From contig PUQB01000914.1 in assembly GCA_003024785.1 (NCBI GenBank), positions 1 through 64,000 on the forward strand: 64,000 nt of DNA. The letters are read 5' to 3'. Position 1 is the stretch's first letter. The number at the start of each line of letters is the position of its first letter. The stretch comes from Selaginella tamariscina (Eukaryota > Streptophyta > Lycopodiopsida > Selaginellales > Selaginellaceae). Under the pieces are notes generated by a model. That model had not been told where the DNA came from. It did not search any database and was given only the letters and a program-made list of their open reading frames with translations. The translations under genes and the position numbers were made by a program. Below are positions 23,512 to 36,796 of the stretch, in pieces.

Positions 23512-26500
23512 CACTCCCCGCCTTTGAAAATGTCAACGTCCTCGTTGACGTCTAACTCCAAGACTAGACTAGGTTAGGAAAAATTAACTGAAAACTAACG
23601 CTAATCACTCTATGCGGAGTCAGCAAAAAGTTCACAAGTTTTATTACCCCCCTTGCATTACGCGAAGCCAAATACTTCAGAACCGTCGTTCACTGAGAGA
23701 ACTCAGCTGCCGGAGGTACCACCTGCGACAAGAAGTCATTTGGAGACCTTTTGCACGTCTGCAAAGTCTGTCACCCGACACAGACAACAAGTTAGTTAAT
23801 TTCTTTTAGTTAACTAGAATTTATATCGGAGGCCTCTAATGTTGTCTGTCGGCCCCTAGGTTAAGAAGAAATAACTTTATTCCTTAATTAGTTTGAGACC
23901 TTGCCTCAAACTCATTCACCAACTCCATCGCGTTTTGTAGATTCTCCAATGGTTCCCATGTCGATTCGCACGCCGGATAGCCTTTCCATTTGATGAGATA
24001 CTCAAACTTACGTTTTGCGGTCCATAAACCTTCCTTTTGCCCAATATGGATTCGACTTCGTACTCCTTCCTTCATGAACCAGCTCAGGGGGCGGACGTAA
24101 GTTTTCATATCTTTGCGGATGTTTCTCATCTTTGTGGAATGGCTCGAGCAAATTGACATGAAACACATTGTGTATTGTTCCCAACTCTGGAGGAAGATCC
24201 AACTCATAAGCCACTTTCCCTACTTGCTTCACCACCTTGTATGGACCTATGTAGTGCGATAGAAACTTCTTCGAAAGAGTGTTGGAACCTTCAGGTTTTT
24301 GGTACTCAACAATACCATATCCCCAACCTGATACTCTACATCCCGCCGATGCTTATCGTACTGCTGACGATACCTTTCCTGTGCTGCAGCCATCGCTTGA
24401 CGAGCAGCTTCCCATGTTCGATACAATTGTCCCGTGAACTCTGCTACAGATGGAACTCGATTGCTATCGTCTTTCGGTAACACCATACTCTGAGGAATAC
24501 CACCCTTATTCCCAGTTAACACTTCCATCGGGCTACATCCGATTGCAGTGTGTCGAGTTATTGTAACATATCTCAGCCATATCAAGTGTTCAGCCCAATC
24601 AAGTTGATCACCTTGAACATAGCATCTGAGATAGTCCTCGACTTGTCGGTTACCCTCTCCGTTTGACCATCGTTTGCGGATGGTAAGCCGTACTGAACTT
24701 CAGCATCGTCCAAACTGCTTAAAACGTTCCCCAAAACTTGCCGTAAATCGAGGATCCGATCTGAGATCATCGTTTCCGGTAGCCCGCGCACTCTTATGAC
24801 TTCGTGGAAGAACAACTTTGCTGCTTGAATTGCATTCACTGTCTCTACAGTTGGAATGAAATGAGCAACCTTTGAAAATCGATCGACTACCACCATGAGG
24901 CATTAAAACCACAAGATTTTGGCAATCCCATGATAAAGTCCAAAGTAACACTTTGAAATGGCCGCTCTGGAATCGGTATACACTGCAACTTCCCAGCTCG
25001 TTTTTGCAATCGATTCTTCACTTGTTGACATGTGGGGCATGTCTTGACATACTTGGCAACATCGTCTATCATACCCGGCCAATAGAATCCCTTTCAACAA
25101 AGCCAACGTCTTATGCCTTCCACCATGTCCTGCCAAAGGAACGTCGTGATGCTCTCTTAACAGCCTCTCCCTCCATGTCCCTTCTGGAACATAGAGTCTC
25201 TTTTCTTTATAATAAAGAACTCCATCGCGTAAAATGCGCCTGTTTGAGTGCATCCATTCGACTTTCTATTCCTGCTGGAATATTACCATCTCTTCGTAAT
25301 TGATGAACTTGTTTCCTCTTTGCCACCAGGCTCAAAGCCTCCTTAGCAAACTTGTCCTGAGGATACGCCGTCACAAATTCATCCACCAAAGTTGACACGG
25401 GTGCTGACATAATACGAAGATGACCCTTCTACTGAGTGCATCAGCTACCACATTGTCCTTTCCCGCTTTATGTTGATTTCAGGCTGAAATCGTGCCAACT
25501 TCTGCTGCCATCTAGCATACTTTGGTGATAGCTTCGGCTGCGTTTCAAAATACCTTAGAGTTACACTATCTGTCCAAACCACAGTGCCATGACTTGGAAG
25601 ATAATGACGCCAATACTCCAAGGAAGCAACAATAGCATACATCTCCTTTTCGTGAGTAGGCCATCGAGTTTGCGCGGCATCTAACTTCTTCGAGAAAAAG
25701 GACACTGGATGTCCTTTTGTTGCAATACACCACCAATTGCAAAGTCGGAAGCGTCACATTCTACTTCAAAGGGATCTTCAAAGATGGGCAACTGCAAAAC
25801 TGGCTCAGAAGAGATAGCCTCTTTGAGTTTGACGAATGCACGTTGGCACTCTGGAGTCCAATGCCATGGAATGTTCTTCGTAAGATCTGTCAATGGGGCC
25901 GCTATTTCCGAGTAACCCTTTATGAATCTTCGGTAATACCCTGTCAGACCAAGAAATGATCTAACTTCATGCACGTCTTTTAAAGTCATCCACTCAGTAA
26001 TAGCTTGAATTTTCTTTGGGTCCATGGCAACCTCCCCACCTGAGATCAAGTGTCCCAAGAAATCTATCTTGGTTTGACCAAATGCGCACTTGCTTTCTTT
26101 AGCATACAACTGGTTCTCCTCAACCTCTGAAACACTTTTTCTAAGTGTTCCACATGTTCCTCAATTGTCGAACTGAAAACCAGAATGTCATCAATATACA
26201 CCACCACGAACTCGTCTAGATAGTCTCTAAACACATCATCCATCATTGTGCAAAAAGTTGCTGGAGGCAAGACTAGAAACTCAAATGATCCATAACGCGT
26301 TCGAAAAGCGGTCTTCTCAATGTCATTCTCTGCTACCCGAATCTGATGGTACCCAGATCTCAAGTCTATTCTTGAAAAATACTTTGCTTTCGATAGCCTA
26401 TCAAATAAGTCCACTCGCGGAAGAGGATACTTATTTTTGATAGTTATCGCGTTCAGGCTCGATAGTCCACACACATTCGCATCGTACCATCCTTTTTCAT

Positions 26501-26879
26501 TACAAACAAGATCGGTGCACCATAGGCGATCGACTAGGTCGAATGTGTCCTTAACCAACCAATTATGTCAGTTGTCTCTTCAATTCAATTAACTCTTGAC
26601 GCAAGAAGATAAAACTAATATCTCTTAACCAATTTTTGAAGTCGCTTCTTGAGAACAAAGGAATTGGAAGAGCTTTACCTGTTGACATATCAACAATTAC
26701 TTCTGCCACAGACCAGCCTTGATTTTCAACTTCTTTGAGTCGATTTCGTCTATTTTGCTTCTGAAGCTGAGTCTCAACTCGTCTCAAAGCTTCAAGTCAC
26801 GCTCCTCCCGGTCCATTTCTTGCTTTCCCATGATGAATTAGAAATCCCTTGGATCGCCATACCGCTCTGATATTAAATT
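22586..26879 (-). mobile_element. Ty3/gypsy chromovirus fossil, younger copy
   Basis: Minus-strand element. At the low end an LTR spans 22,586-23,511 (TGTCAGAG..ACTATGACA), preceded on the minus strand by a purine tract (AAAGGCGGGGAG). Going leftward from 26,879 the domains are: a possible initiator-Met primer site near 26,866-26,878, reverse transcriptase ([23 protein letters not shown]), RNase H (CDASDFAIGGVL), zinc-binding integrase (HHDVPLAGHGGRHKTL, TCPTCQQVK), integrase core (VVVDRFSKVAHFIP) and a C-terminal chromodomain (YLIKWKGYP, TWEPLENL). Gag is largely missing and no LTR is visible at the high end. It is broken in roughly ten places. Confidence 0.8.
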
Positions 26880-26939
26880 AGTTTTTCTAACTAACATTTA
26901 TATTGATTTTTCTCAATATATATATATACAAAGTAATGT

Positions 26940-28200
26940 TGGAGCACTTCTCAGGCCCAATGGGATGCCATGAGAACTGACCCGGTTACCTTACTAGCCT
27001 GTGCGCTCAATTGGATGCAGGAGAGCATCATAGCAGTGCCCTTACCAGCGTTCCATGGAGCAAAGAGGGAAGACGCAGACCACACATACACAAGTTTGAA
27101 CAGGTGTGCGAACTTCGGAGTGTAATCAACAGTCACAAGAAGCTGAGTGCATTCGCATGCACTCTGGACAAGAAGGCACACGCTTGGTGGATGCGTTTCC
27201 ACAAGGCAAACGAAGGAGCTCGTTGGGAAACCGCACGAACAGCGTTTTGGATACCTTCCTGGAGGAAAAGAGTGAAGAAGAAGTGATCCACAAGCTAATG
27301 AGCTTGAAACAGAAAGCAGGAGAGTCGGTCAATGAATACACGGTTCGCATGCTAGGGTACATCGCCTGGCTAAGGGACACCCCAGTTGACCTGACCAAGA
27401 AAATGTGGTACTGAAAGAGAATGCGGCCAGAGATTTGCAAGTGGATTGGCTTAGATGACGACTGGACATTCGACAAACTACTCCGGTACGCCAAGAAGGC
27501 TAAGAAGCGGAAGCCAAAAGACGCCAGGAGAGGGAAGCACAGGACAAATTAGATGCCAAGGGGGCCAAAGACACCACCACGAACGAGGAGGATCTCTTGA
27601 ACATTCCCAATCCAGCCCGGAAAAAGAGATAGAGGGGGGCCAAGGAGCATGAGCAATCGCAACGAAGGGAGACCTACAGAGCGGTTGCAAGGCAGGAGGA
27701 CCTAGCGACGTCTTGTTCAGTTAGGATACACAGTGCATAGGAATAAATATTGTAAAGTATGTAATGTCCATGGATCCCACAACATAGATGATTGTTACCA
27801 ACTAACCAAGCTCCTAAGCAGCACGCCACCCCAGACCGGTGCCTAGGTCATTGAGCGACAGGAGGCGAATCACCTGGGAGACCAACGGTAGGGGGCCACG
27901 GTGGTGGCCAACCTCACCGCAGATCACGGTCAGGAGACCGCAACCAGAGGTTGTGCTCTTGGGAGCGCCAACAAAATTGACCAAGGTACGATGACAGAAA
28001 CAAACAGTCGGAACACCAGGAGTTGATCTGCACGCTGTGCAGTGAATACCATCCACTATACTGATGCTCCTGGATCACGATGCTCAAACCCATGCTGGAA
28101 GTGCATGTACCAAAGGCCATAAGGGTGGCCGAGGGACCAGCCTTGGCCATAGCAACACTAGGTCCCACACCACAAGCCCACCATGTAGAGATGTCACCCC
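26940..28200 (+). mobile_element. Gypsy gag fossil (plus strand)
   Basis: A stretch near 27,011-27,414 reads as a retrotransposon gag core (CTLDKKAHAWWMRF, then LMSLKQKAGESVNEYTVRM). The region is broken several times. It is likely the internal part of the third-family gypsy that starts at 20,185, continued beyond the chromovirus, and it is itself cut at 28,200 by the next insertion. Confidence 0.6.
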
Positions 28201-28413
28201 TGTTAGGCACCTCTACGTACAATCTAGAGACCCTCACAATACCACCCGACCTCCCCCGAGCTATCTCTAGTGTCCACACGCTGCTCTCCAAGAAAGGCTT
28301 CCAATAATAGTGTGCCCTTAATTCTTCCTTAGATCTAGGTATAGCTCCCTAGGAATATTCTAGCTTATACCTTTCTGGAGAATATTCTTTGATTCGTTAT
28401 ATGGGTCATAACA
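28201..28413 (-). repeat. LTR (3' end of the minus-strand element)
   Basis: 213 bp, TGTTAGGCACC to GGGTCATAACA. Contains two GAATATTC palindromes, at 28,363-28,370 and 28,380-28,387. Confidence 0.9.
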
Positions 28414-31400
28414 ATCCTCCCCCCATTAGCAAGTCCTTGTCCTCAAGGGCAGTATAACTTACTCAATTGGTCCTGTATCATTAGCCTCGTACATCCACAA
28501 AGAATCTACCCGGACTCGTTCCTTGTGAGTACTCTCTTTAACTGGCTAACGTGAAACACTGGGTGCACCCTCACTCCTTCTGGCAGCCGTAGTCGATATG
28601 CCACCTTACCGATACGCTCCAGAATCTCATAAGGACCTGAGTACCTGGGAGACAACTTATCATTGCGTCCCTTCCGTAAGGCCACAACTGTGTTCCGCCT
28701 TACATGTGTGGCAAATACCACTCGGAGATATACATAATCCCCACCTGGAACTCTCGGAAGCTTCTGTGCTCATTAGCAAACTTGATAGCTCGGCTCTGAG
28801 CTGCTTGTAAGTTCTTCTTGCACAAACTCTGAATGTTTTCAAGTTCAACACTCAGATCTTTAGCTTCCTCATCCATGTTGCCTTGAGCCTTCTTACTTGC
28901 TAAACCGAGCTCAAAAGCTGTCTTGGGATGTCGTCCAAACATAGCATAATATGGACTCATTCCAATGCCACTATGTTGGCTGTTATTATAAGCAAACTCG
29001 AGTAATGGAATATACTTATCCCACTGACCTTCCTTCTGGTTAATAGTGCACCTTAGCATATCTTCCAGAACTTGGTTCACCCTCTCTGTTTGCCCATCTG
29101 TTTCGGGATGATCTCCGCTACACAGCTTAAGCTTCACTTTTATGCACTTAGAAAAGCCTCTCCAAAAGCTAGAAGTGAACTTGGAGTCCCTATCACTTAC
29201 AATATCATCTGGAAATCCGTGGATAGGAAATACATGTTGTAAATACATCGTAGCTAGCTCGGATGCATTCACATTCTTCCCCAAGGGAACTAACTTGACA
29301 AACTTTGTCAACCTGTCCACAATGACCCACACCTGTTCATTCTGCCTCTGTGTCCTTGCAAATGGGTGACAAAGTCCATAGAGATACTGCCCCATCGCCT
29401 GTCTGGAATAGGCAGTGGTACTAATAGCCCACCTGGTTTCTCCCTGGCACCTTTACTTGCTGACACTTGTCACAAGTCCTGCAGTACTCTATGATATCAC
29501 TTTCATATTCCTCCAGTAGAACCTCCTCTTGATCAACTCATACGTTTTCCTCCCCCCAAAATGACCAGCCTCCGGGCGATCATGATGAAAATATAGTACC
29601 TGGTTGATCAAATGGTCCACACGAGGAAGGTACACACGGCCATTGTAGTACAAAACCCCATCCTGAAATGAGAATGGTGGCTCTAGCTGTCCTTTGAGCT
29701 CCTGCACCTCGGCGCCTTGTGCTTGAGCATGTTGAACTACTTGGCTAAACTCACTGACCGTCCTTGTTAATGCATTACATAAGCGTGTTTGGAATTCTCC
29801 ACTACTGTGGCTCTCCTAACGCGTGACAAAGCATCTGCCACCACGTTAGTCTTTCCTGCGCGATGCTCAATAGGAAATTCGTCAAACTCCATGAGCTTAA
29901 CCATCCAGCGAGCTTGCTGAGAGTTTAACTCTTTCTGTGTGAACAGATACACCAAAGGCTTGTGATCTGTAAACACCTTGAACTTGCACCATAAAGATAG
30001 TGCCTCCAAACTCGTAATGCATTAACAATAGCCAGTAGTTCTTGCTCATACGTTGAGTATCGTGCTCTGCAGGATTCAAAGTACGACTCTCATAAGCAAT
30101 AGGCCTTCCCTCTTGCATAAGTACAGCTCCAATGGCCACTCCACTTGCATCACACGATACCTCATAAGGCTTAGAGGGATCTGCAATACATAAAACTGGT
30201 GCACGTACCAAAGCTTGTTTCAAGCTTGGAAACTGCTCTCCTCTGAAGCACTCCATGCAAAGGGAACGTCCTTCCTTAGCAACCTAGTTAACGGAGAAGC
30301 TTTCTTGGCATAATCCTTAACATACCGCCGGTAATAACCAGCCATGCCCAAGAACTCCATAACTCTTGTGCATTGCTAGGAACTGGCCATTGCTCCACCA
30401 CTGCCACCTTCTGTGGATCAGTCTTCACTCCACTTGGCGTCACAATGTGACCCAAATACTCCACTTCGCACTGAGCAAATGCACATTTGCTCTTCTTTGC
30501 ATAGAGCTTGTTCTTCTTCAGCAATTGAAGAACTCTCCGCAATTGCTCCACATGCTCCTTCATATTCTTACTGTAAATAAGAATATCGTCGAGGAAGATC
30601 TCCACAAAGTCATGCAAGTAGTCACCAAACACCTCAGTCATCAACCGAGTGAATGTGGCTGGGGCATTTGTTAAGCCAAATGGCATAACAGTGAACTCAA
30701 AATGCCCGAAGCTAGTGTTGAAAGCAGTTTTGTAGATATCTGCCTCCTTCACAGCAATCTGATGATACCCGCTACGCAAGTCTATCTTGGTGAACACTCT
30801 GGCTCCACCGAGATGATCCATGATAGTATCCACACGTGGCATGGGCATCCTGTCCTTCACTGTTTGCTTGTTGAGAGCTCTGTAGTCTATGCACATCCTC
30901 ATGGTGCCATCCTTCTTCCTGACAAGCAATACTGGTGCACCAAATGGAGACTTGCTCGGTTGTATGAAGCCATATTCCAATAGCTCCATCACTTGTCTCT
31001 TAACCTCTTGCTCCTCAGCATGGCTCAGTCGGAACGGCTTACGGTAAATGGCTTTCGTACCCTGTTCCAACACAATCTCATGCTCCACACCTCTTGCAGG
31101 TGGTAAGCCATGAGGTAGCTCAGGAGGGAAGACATCAGCAAATTCCTCAAGGACAACTTGCACAGCAGCCTCGCCCAATGTGACATTAGAAGAATCTAAC
31201 TCACGTATATACATCAGAAAGACTTGATCTTCTTTATTACGGAGATATTTCTTCAAAGACATAGTAGAAAGATACTTGTTTGGAGACTCAAGCCTTGTTC
31301 CAAACCAAGTGTCTTTCACTCCACTGTACTCAAGCTTCACTCGCTTGATGCTCCACTTGATCTCAGGATCCACACGCTCCAGCCAGCTCATCCCAAGGAT

Positions 31401-32808
31401 GAGGTCCACACGCGCTAGCTCCGCAAGAAAGAAAGTCTCCACCAGCTGAGTTTTGCCAACCGTCAGCTGTAACTCCTCCACACAAGCATTCCAGCTCTGT
31501 GTGACAGTAGCTGAGCCCTCAATCTCGTATTGAGGCACAGTCTTCATGGGCAAGCTGCACTCCTGCACTAACTTTGCTGATACAAAGTTATCGCTACTTC
31601 CGCTATCCAAGAGGATTCGCACTGGACGTTCACCAAGTCGTCCCTCCACCACAATAGCACGTGTGTGTGGCTCCTCCCGTGCCATGCAGTTTACCTGTCG
31701 AGCAAGAACAGACAAAAATTTACCTCGTGGTTTAGAACTATCTCCCTTGTGTTCCTCTCCACGCTCCATCTCCTGAAGCTTCTTAGGTGTCTCCTTGTCC
31801 TTGTCACCATTGAACCCCTTGCCCTTGGGCTTGTTCCTCCTGGACAATTGGCCTTCCAGTGTCCCACCTCTCCACACAGGTGGCAACGTTCACTATCAAA
31901 CACCTTGACAATCTTCTTAGGCCGATTGTCGGTGCGATAAGAACTAGAAGCTACCAGCTTGGACTTCGGCCTAGCACGATGGCTATTCCCTCTATACTCC
32001 TGGTGCTCACGAGGACTTGGAGAGGTGCTCCTACCACGCTTCTTGCCATGTCGCTCATTCTCCTTAAACACCTTATCCTCCTCATTTAGCAAGCGAGCAT
32101 ATTCGAACAGCTCCTCTAAAGTCTTGGACTGAATTACCGAGTTAAGATGTCTACGCAAGTTAGCACTTCGCAGCCCATCTACAAAATAATCCTTCTGCTG
32201 GTTGACAGACACGTCAGGTACACGGCAAAGTAATTGACTCAATTTCTCAATGTAATCGTCCAAGGTCATCTTCCCTTGCTCTAAATGTCGCAATTCACGC
32301 CTTGCATGAGACACATCGAACCGAGGAGCATACTCCTTCTTAAATAGCTCAGAGAACTCCTCCCAAGTTGCAATCATCTCCTGGTGAGCTAACTGGCGCT
32401 GATTTCGAATGCGTGTCCACCACCTCGCAGCTTTATCCTTCAAGGCTACTGATACAGCTATCATAGCCTGCTCGGTAGTTACTCCCTGTGCAGTGAGCAA
32501 GTTCGCTGCTATCTCAAGCCAACTCATAGCCTCATCCGCAGATTCTTTACCGGTAAAAGGTGGAACGCGAAGACGATCTAGCACCCTGCTCTTACCAGTC
32601 ACGGTTCCTTGAGCAAGTTGATCTTCAATAGTATCCAACCGCTCACGAATCACCTCCAAGGAACCAGTCACGTACTCTTGAAATTGCTTGGAATCCTTCG
32701 CCATAGCGTATAATTCGAGCACGATTTCCTGGTTCGTCCACTCCTCATTGGTGTTGTCTTCTCCTTCCCACCGGTCACTCATCTCGAACCTCGCCTCCGA
32801 TACCAAAT

Positions 32809-33018
32809 TGTTAGGCACCTCTACGTACAATCTAGAGACCCTCACAATACCACCCGACCTCCCCCGAGCTGTCTCTAGTCTCCACACGCTGCTCTCCAAG
32901 AAAGGCTTCCAATAATAGTGTGCCCTTAATTCTTCCTTAGATCTAGGTATAGCTCCTTAGGAATATTCTAGCTTATACCTTTCTGAGAATATTCTTTGAT
33001 TCGTTATATGTCATAACA
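32809..33018 (-). repeat. LTR (5' end of the minus-strand element)
   Basis: 210 bp, TGTTAGGCACC to TGTCATAACA. The two GAATATTC palindromes recur at 32,961-32,968 and 32,987-32,994. On the minus strand it is followed by ttTGGTATCGGAGGC, an initiator-Met-type primer site. Confidence 0.9.
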
Positions 33019-36000
33019 CCCCCCAAGTTGCAATGCGGGGCAATCACGAGGTCACAACCCAACAGACGAGACGACTAGTTGACTTGGAGGAGGAAGACAA
33101 CGGGGAGTTCAGTGAGGAGGAAGTGGCAGCCGAACTCAGAAAACCAGGTTAGTGGGAGCAAAGATGCGCTGAGTGGAAGCGGCTGTAGAACAGGTGAGAC
33201 TGGCACAGGGCGCAGAGGCCAGGGGCACGACAGGATCCACGAGGTCCTCACTGGGAAAATGCAAAGAACCCAGGTGTTGGTAACCTTAGGAGAGCTGCTA
33301 CGGTTATCCCCATGGCTTATAAGTCCTCACCAGGGAACTGCATGGGCCCACAGTTGTGGCCCCAAGGGTCACAACAATGGACGACATACCGACCATACCC
33401 GTCCAAGTGGTAGCCGCATAGTCCACAATGTGATCATAGATGGGGGATTAGGCATAAATATCATGTCCACAAAACTCTGGGGATGCCGCCCCCGGAGCCC
33501 TCACCCTTCCTCATACGTATGGCAAACCAAGCCAAGGTGCCCCTAAGGCATCATGAGGAAGGTAAGCATCAGGATCCAAAGCGTTAAGTTCTTGATAAAC
33601 GTGTCGTCCTCAACATGCACACAAAAGGAAGGTTCAACTTACTCCTGGGCCGGCCGTGGCTCCGGGGTGCAAAGGTACAACATGATTGGAGAAGCAGCAG
33701 ATTCGGTTCCCCGTCAAGGAGGGGTCATATCCGTTACTGCGAAACAAGTCCCAGCGCCACCATTGGAATCCCACCTCCCAGACTGGGGAGAGGGACTGAA
33801 TGATGAGGAAAAAGCGGCCATCCTAGCATGTTTGCCAGAGCTATTCGTCATAGGAGAGGTGGATCCTCGACAGGAAGTACGGGAGTTGGCTGCCACGTAC
33901 CTAATGACTCGACTAGAAACCGGAGCAGACACTTCAGAAGCTCAAATCTTGAGGTGGCCTGTTCTGTGGAAATAAATGCGAAGTGTAGCCCCACCGGCCC
34001 AGGAAGAGTACAGTAGCAAGTGGATACCCCGTAGATGACCACCAGGCATTTTTTGTCAGTCGCCGAGTAGTTGCGTTCGGCCGGCGTCATGAGTTGACTT
34101 CCATACGCTATGGGTTGGAGCATCCTTTCTTGTCCTCCTAAGATAGGACCGCACCAGCCACTATGCTTGAGCCATCCGTTTGTAGGTGGAACTGTCGGTT
34201 CCAATCTGGTGGGATGAGGATAGGCGCTTCCATCAGCTAGCGCTTTATGTCCTCAAAGGCCGCCTGTCGGTGGGCGGTTCATTCATATGGTGCCTCCTTG
34301 GTGAGTAATTTGGTCATCAATTGGGCCATATCGGCATACTTCCGAATAAACTTGTTGTAGAACCCTGCTTTCCCCAGGAATTTTAGGAGTTCCGTGACAT
34401 TCTGTGGAGGTGGCATTTCGGCCAGTGCTCGTACTGAACTTGGGTCCACCGTGATGCCTTCCCTAAAAATTGATGCCCTAGCAACTTCCCCACAATCATG
34501 CCAAATACGCACTTTGAGGGTTAAGAGATATCCCATATTCCTGGTAGCGCCGAAACACCCATTCCAAGCGTGTCACATGGTCCTCCACTGGTCCATAAGT
34601 TGTGAAGTCGTCCAGGAATGCCTGGACAAAATTTGTGAGGTTGTCCGGGAATACCTGCTGGACCAACCTCTGAAACGTGGATGGAGCATTGTAGAGTCCG
34701 AATGGCATAACTCTGAAGGTGTAGGCTTCCCAGTCCGTGATGAATACAGTTTTGGCTTGGTCTTCCGCTGCGATCGTCACCTAGTTGTATCCACTAAAGT
34801 CGTCCATGAACGAGTACATCTCATGGCCCGCTATGTCTTCTAGGATGGCCTCTGTGAATGAGATGGGAACGGGTTCTTCTCCTTGGCGGCATTTAGTCGT
34901 CGATAATCTATGCAAATTCTCAACCAGTTGTCCTTCTTTGGTACGATAACAATTGGTGATAGCCTCGATGGGGTAGACGAAGTCCGCTTCGAGCCACTTG
35001 TCAATCTCCTGTTTAGCTTTTCGGGCGTAGTTTGGGTTGATGCGATAGCGTTGTTGCTGGTTGGATTGGGTGTCAGGTTTTAGTTTAATTCGGTGCTGGC
35101 ACAACTCCGGCGGTACTCCCCTTAGGTTGTGGTAGGTCCAGGCAAATACTTCCCTGTATCTATGGAGGTAGTTGGTAATTTGCTCTCTTAGCTCTGCCTG
35201 ATGCGAGGGTCTTTGTTGGTGGCTATGTTGACCTGCTTGAGCACTGCTTCGGAAGTTATGTTTCACCCATACATTAGAGTTTTGCCACTACCTTCTAGGC
35301 AACCACTTCATACTGATCGTAGATCACCACACTCTGCTGTACCTCATGAACATACCATAGCTCACCAGGCGGGCGGCTTGGTGGATACTCCTCTTGCAGG
35401 AGTTCGAGTTTATCGTAGTCTTTAAAGCATGTAAGCTGCACATATCACCGGACCTCCTCTCCCGAATAACAAGTGGCGAACCAGCAGAAGCCACCGACTT
35501 GCTCGACATACCATACGCTGACCTCTTCGGGACAACTGTTGAACAAGGCACCTTACCACGAACCACCGAGCCAAGGACTGGCCTAGACATCCTAGAGTGG
35601 CAATAGCCAATACGGCGCTACCCCACCAACCGGGATGAAATAGCAATGTCCAGACTCTCCATACAAGAAGGGGATGACGTGGATGAGTTCCTGGCACTTA
35701 CAATGTTCATGTTCACTGGAGGTGTGTCGCCACGCGATTGGCAAACGCCCTCTGCAATGCCTGGGAAGGAGTCACTGTGGACTGGGTAGACTGCCTCAGG
35801 CATTACATAATCCCGGCCCTGACTCGCGGCATCAACGGGATCTGGAAGGGAACCGGACAAAGACTCACGATAGCGGGCCACCTCAATGTGATGATCGCCT
35901 GGATCATCAGCTGAAGCCCGACTCCCCTACCGAAGCAATTTCTACTCGAACACCATTGGAGAGTTGGGGGCAGAAGAACAGGCAGGCCCTAGCCAAGCTG

Positions 36001-36796
36001 ATAAAGGGAAATAGCCAGACACACCAGAGTCTTCACGAAAATGTGCAAGAGAAGATTCCCCTGCGGAGCAAGCCAAGGGAAGAGGAACACGGGGAAAGGA
36101 GCGGAGGGCTTCCACCATGGAGTCCCCACCAGCAATTCTCGGAGCAAAGACCCCACCAACCAAGGGCCGCAGAACACGGGGGAGTGACCCGCCGGCCCCT
36201 CACATGCCAACGACGTGGGCAGCGAGGAAGACACAGGTAACGTGTTGAAGGGGGCGTACAAATACTTCAACGCAAAGGGGCAATGGACCACTACAGCGCA
36301 TATGGAACTGTCCAAGGCCTTCAATCAAATCCGGAAGGCTGTAGTGGTGTACAATGATTTGGACCTCTTGAGAGTAACCTCAGAACACGACGCAATAATA
36401 CAGGAGCTCACGGATAGCTACCGAACCGCTCGAAAGGAGGCCCGAGATTACTCGGAATAGCTTTTCAAGGAGGTCCAACTATGGGAGATTGTGGAAGCCG
36501 GGAGGAAGCAAGCAAAGGAGACGTGCCAACAGGTGACCGACAACTTGGATCAACTTCAGATCAAGTACGACCACATCCAAAAGCTCCATGACTAACTAGG
36601 ACGGGACTTTGAGCATGTCATAGCGGAGAAGGAGCGACAGGTTTTCGAGCTTGGGTCCACACTTGAGCATCGCAAGGTAGAGCTCATCCAGGTTCATCAG
36701 GAGCTGGCCGCAGCCAAAGAAGAGTTGCACCGAGCCACCAGCCAGCTTGAAGTCACCCTCACATCCTCCTCGGAGAGACCCACATCCGAGTCGTAT
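33019..36796 (+). mobile_element. Gypsy fossil with reversed RT block and extra coiled-coil frame
   Basis: Plus-strand remains of protease (DGGLGINIMSTKLW near 33,435; LLGRPWLRG near 33,640) and the end of RNase H (LLQEFEFIVV, DLLSRI near 35,395-35,470). Between them, about 33,950-35,390, reverse transcriptase and RNase H sequence lies on the opposite strand (FRVMPFGLYNAPSTFQ, FMDDFSGYN). From about 36,215 to 36,790 there is a helical, Glu/Gln/Arg-rich frame with heptad spacing that looks like a coiled coil and matches no gypsy protein I know. It continues across the solo LTR at 36,797. Heavily broken. Confidence 0.6.

Larger units (their letters stand above)
28201..33018 (-). mobile_element. 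Ty3/gypsy element, nearly complete and youngest in the window
   Basis: 4.8 kb bounded by LTRs of 213 and 210 bp (TGTTAGGCACC..TCATAACA) that differ by three substitutions and two small indels. At a commonly used plant substitution rate this suggests well under one million years. Minus-strand order: primer site near 32,793-32,806; gag about 32,780-31,700 with CHLCGEVGHWKANC; protease (LLDSGSSDNFV); reverse transcriptase ([22 protein letters not shown]); RNase H; integrase with HHDRPEAGHFGGRKT and VSDRDSKFTSSFW; purine tract by 28,414. Long frames of 402 and 532 codons remain. It looks whole in layout, with about five breaks. The flanks are C-runs (acccc / ccccc), compatible with a short target duplication. 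Confidence 0.9.
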
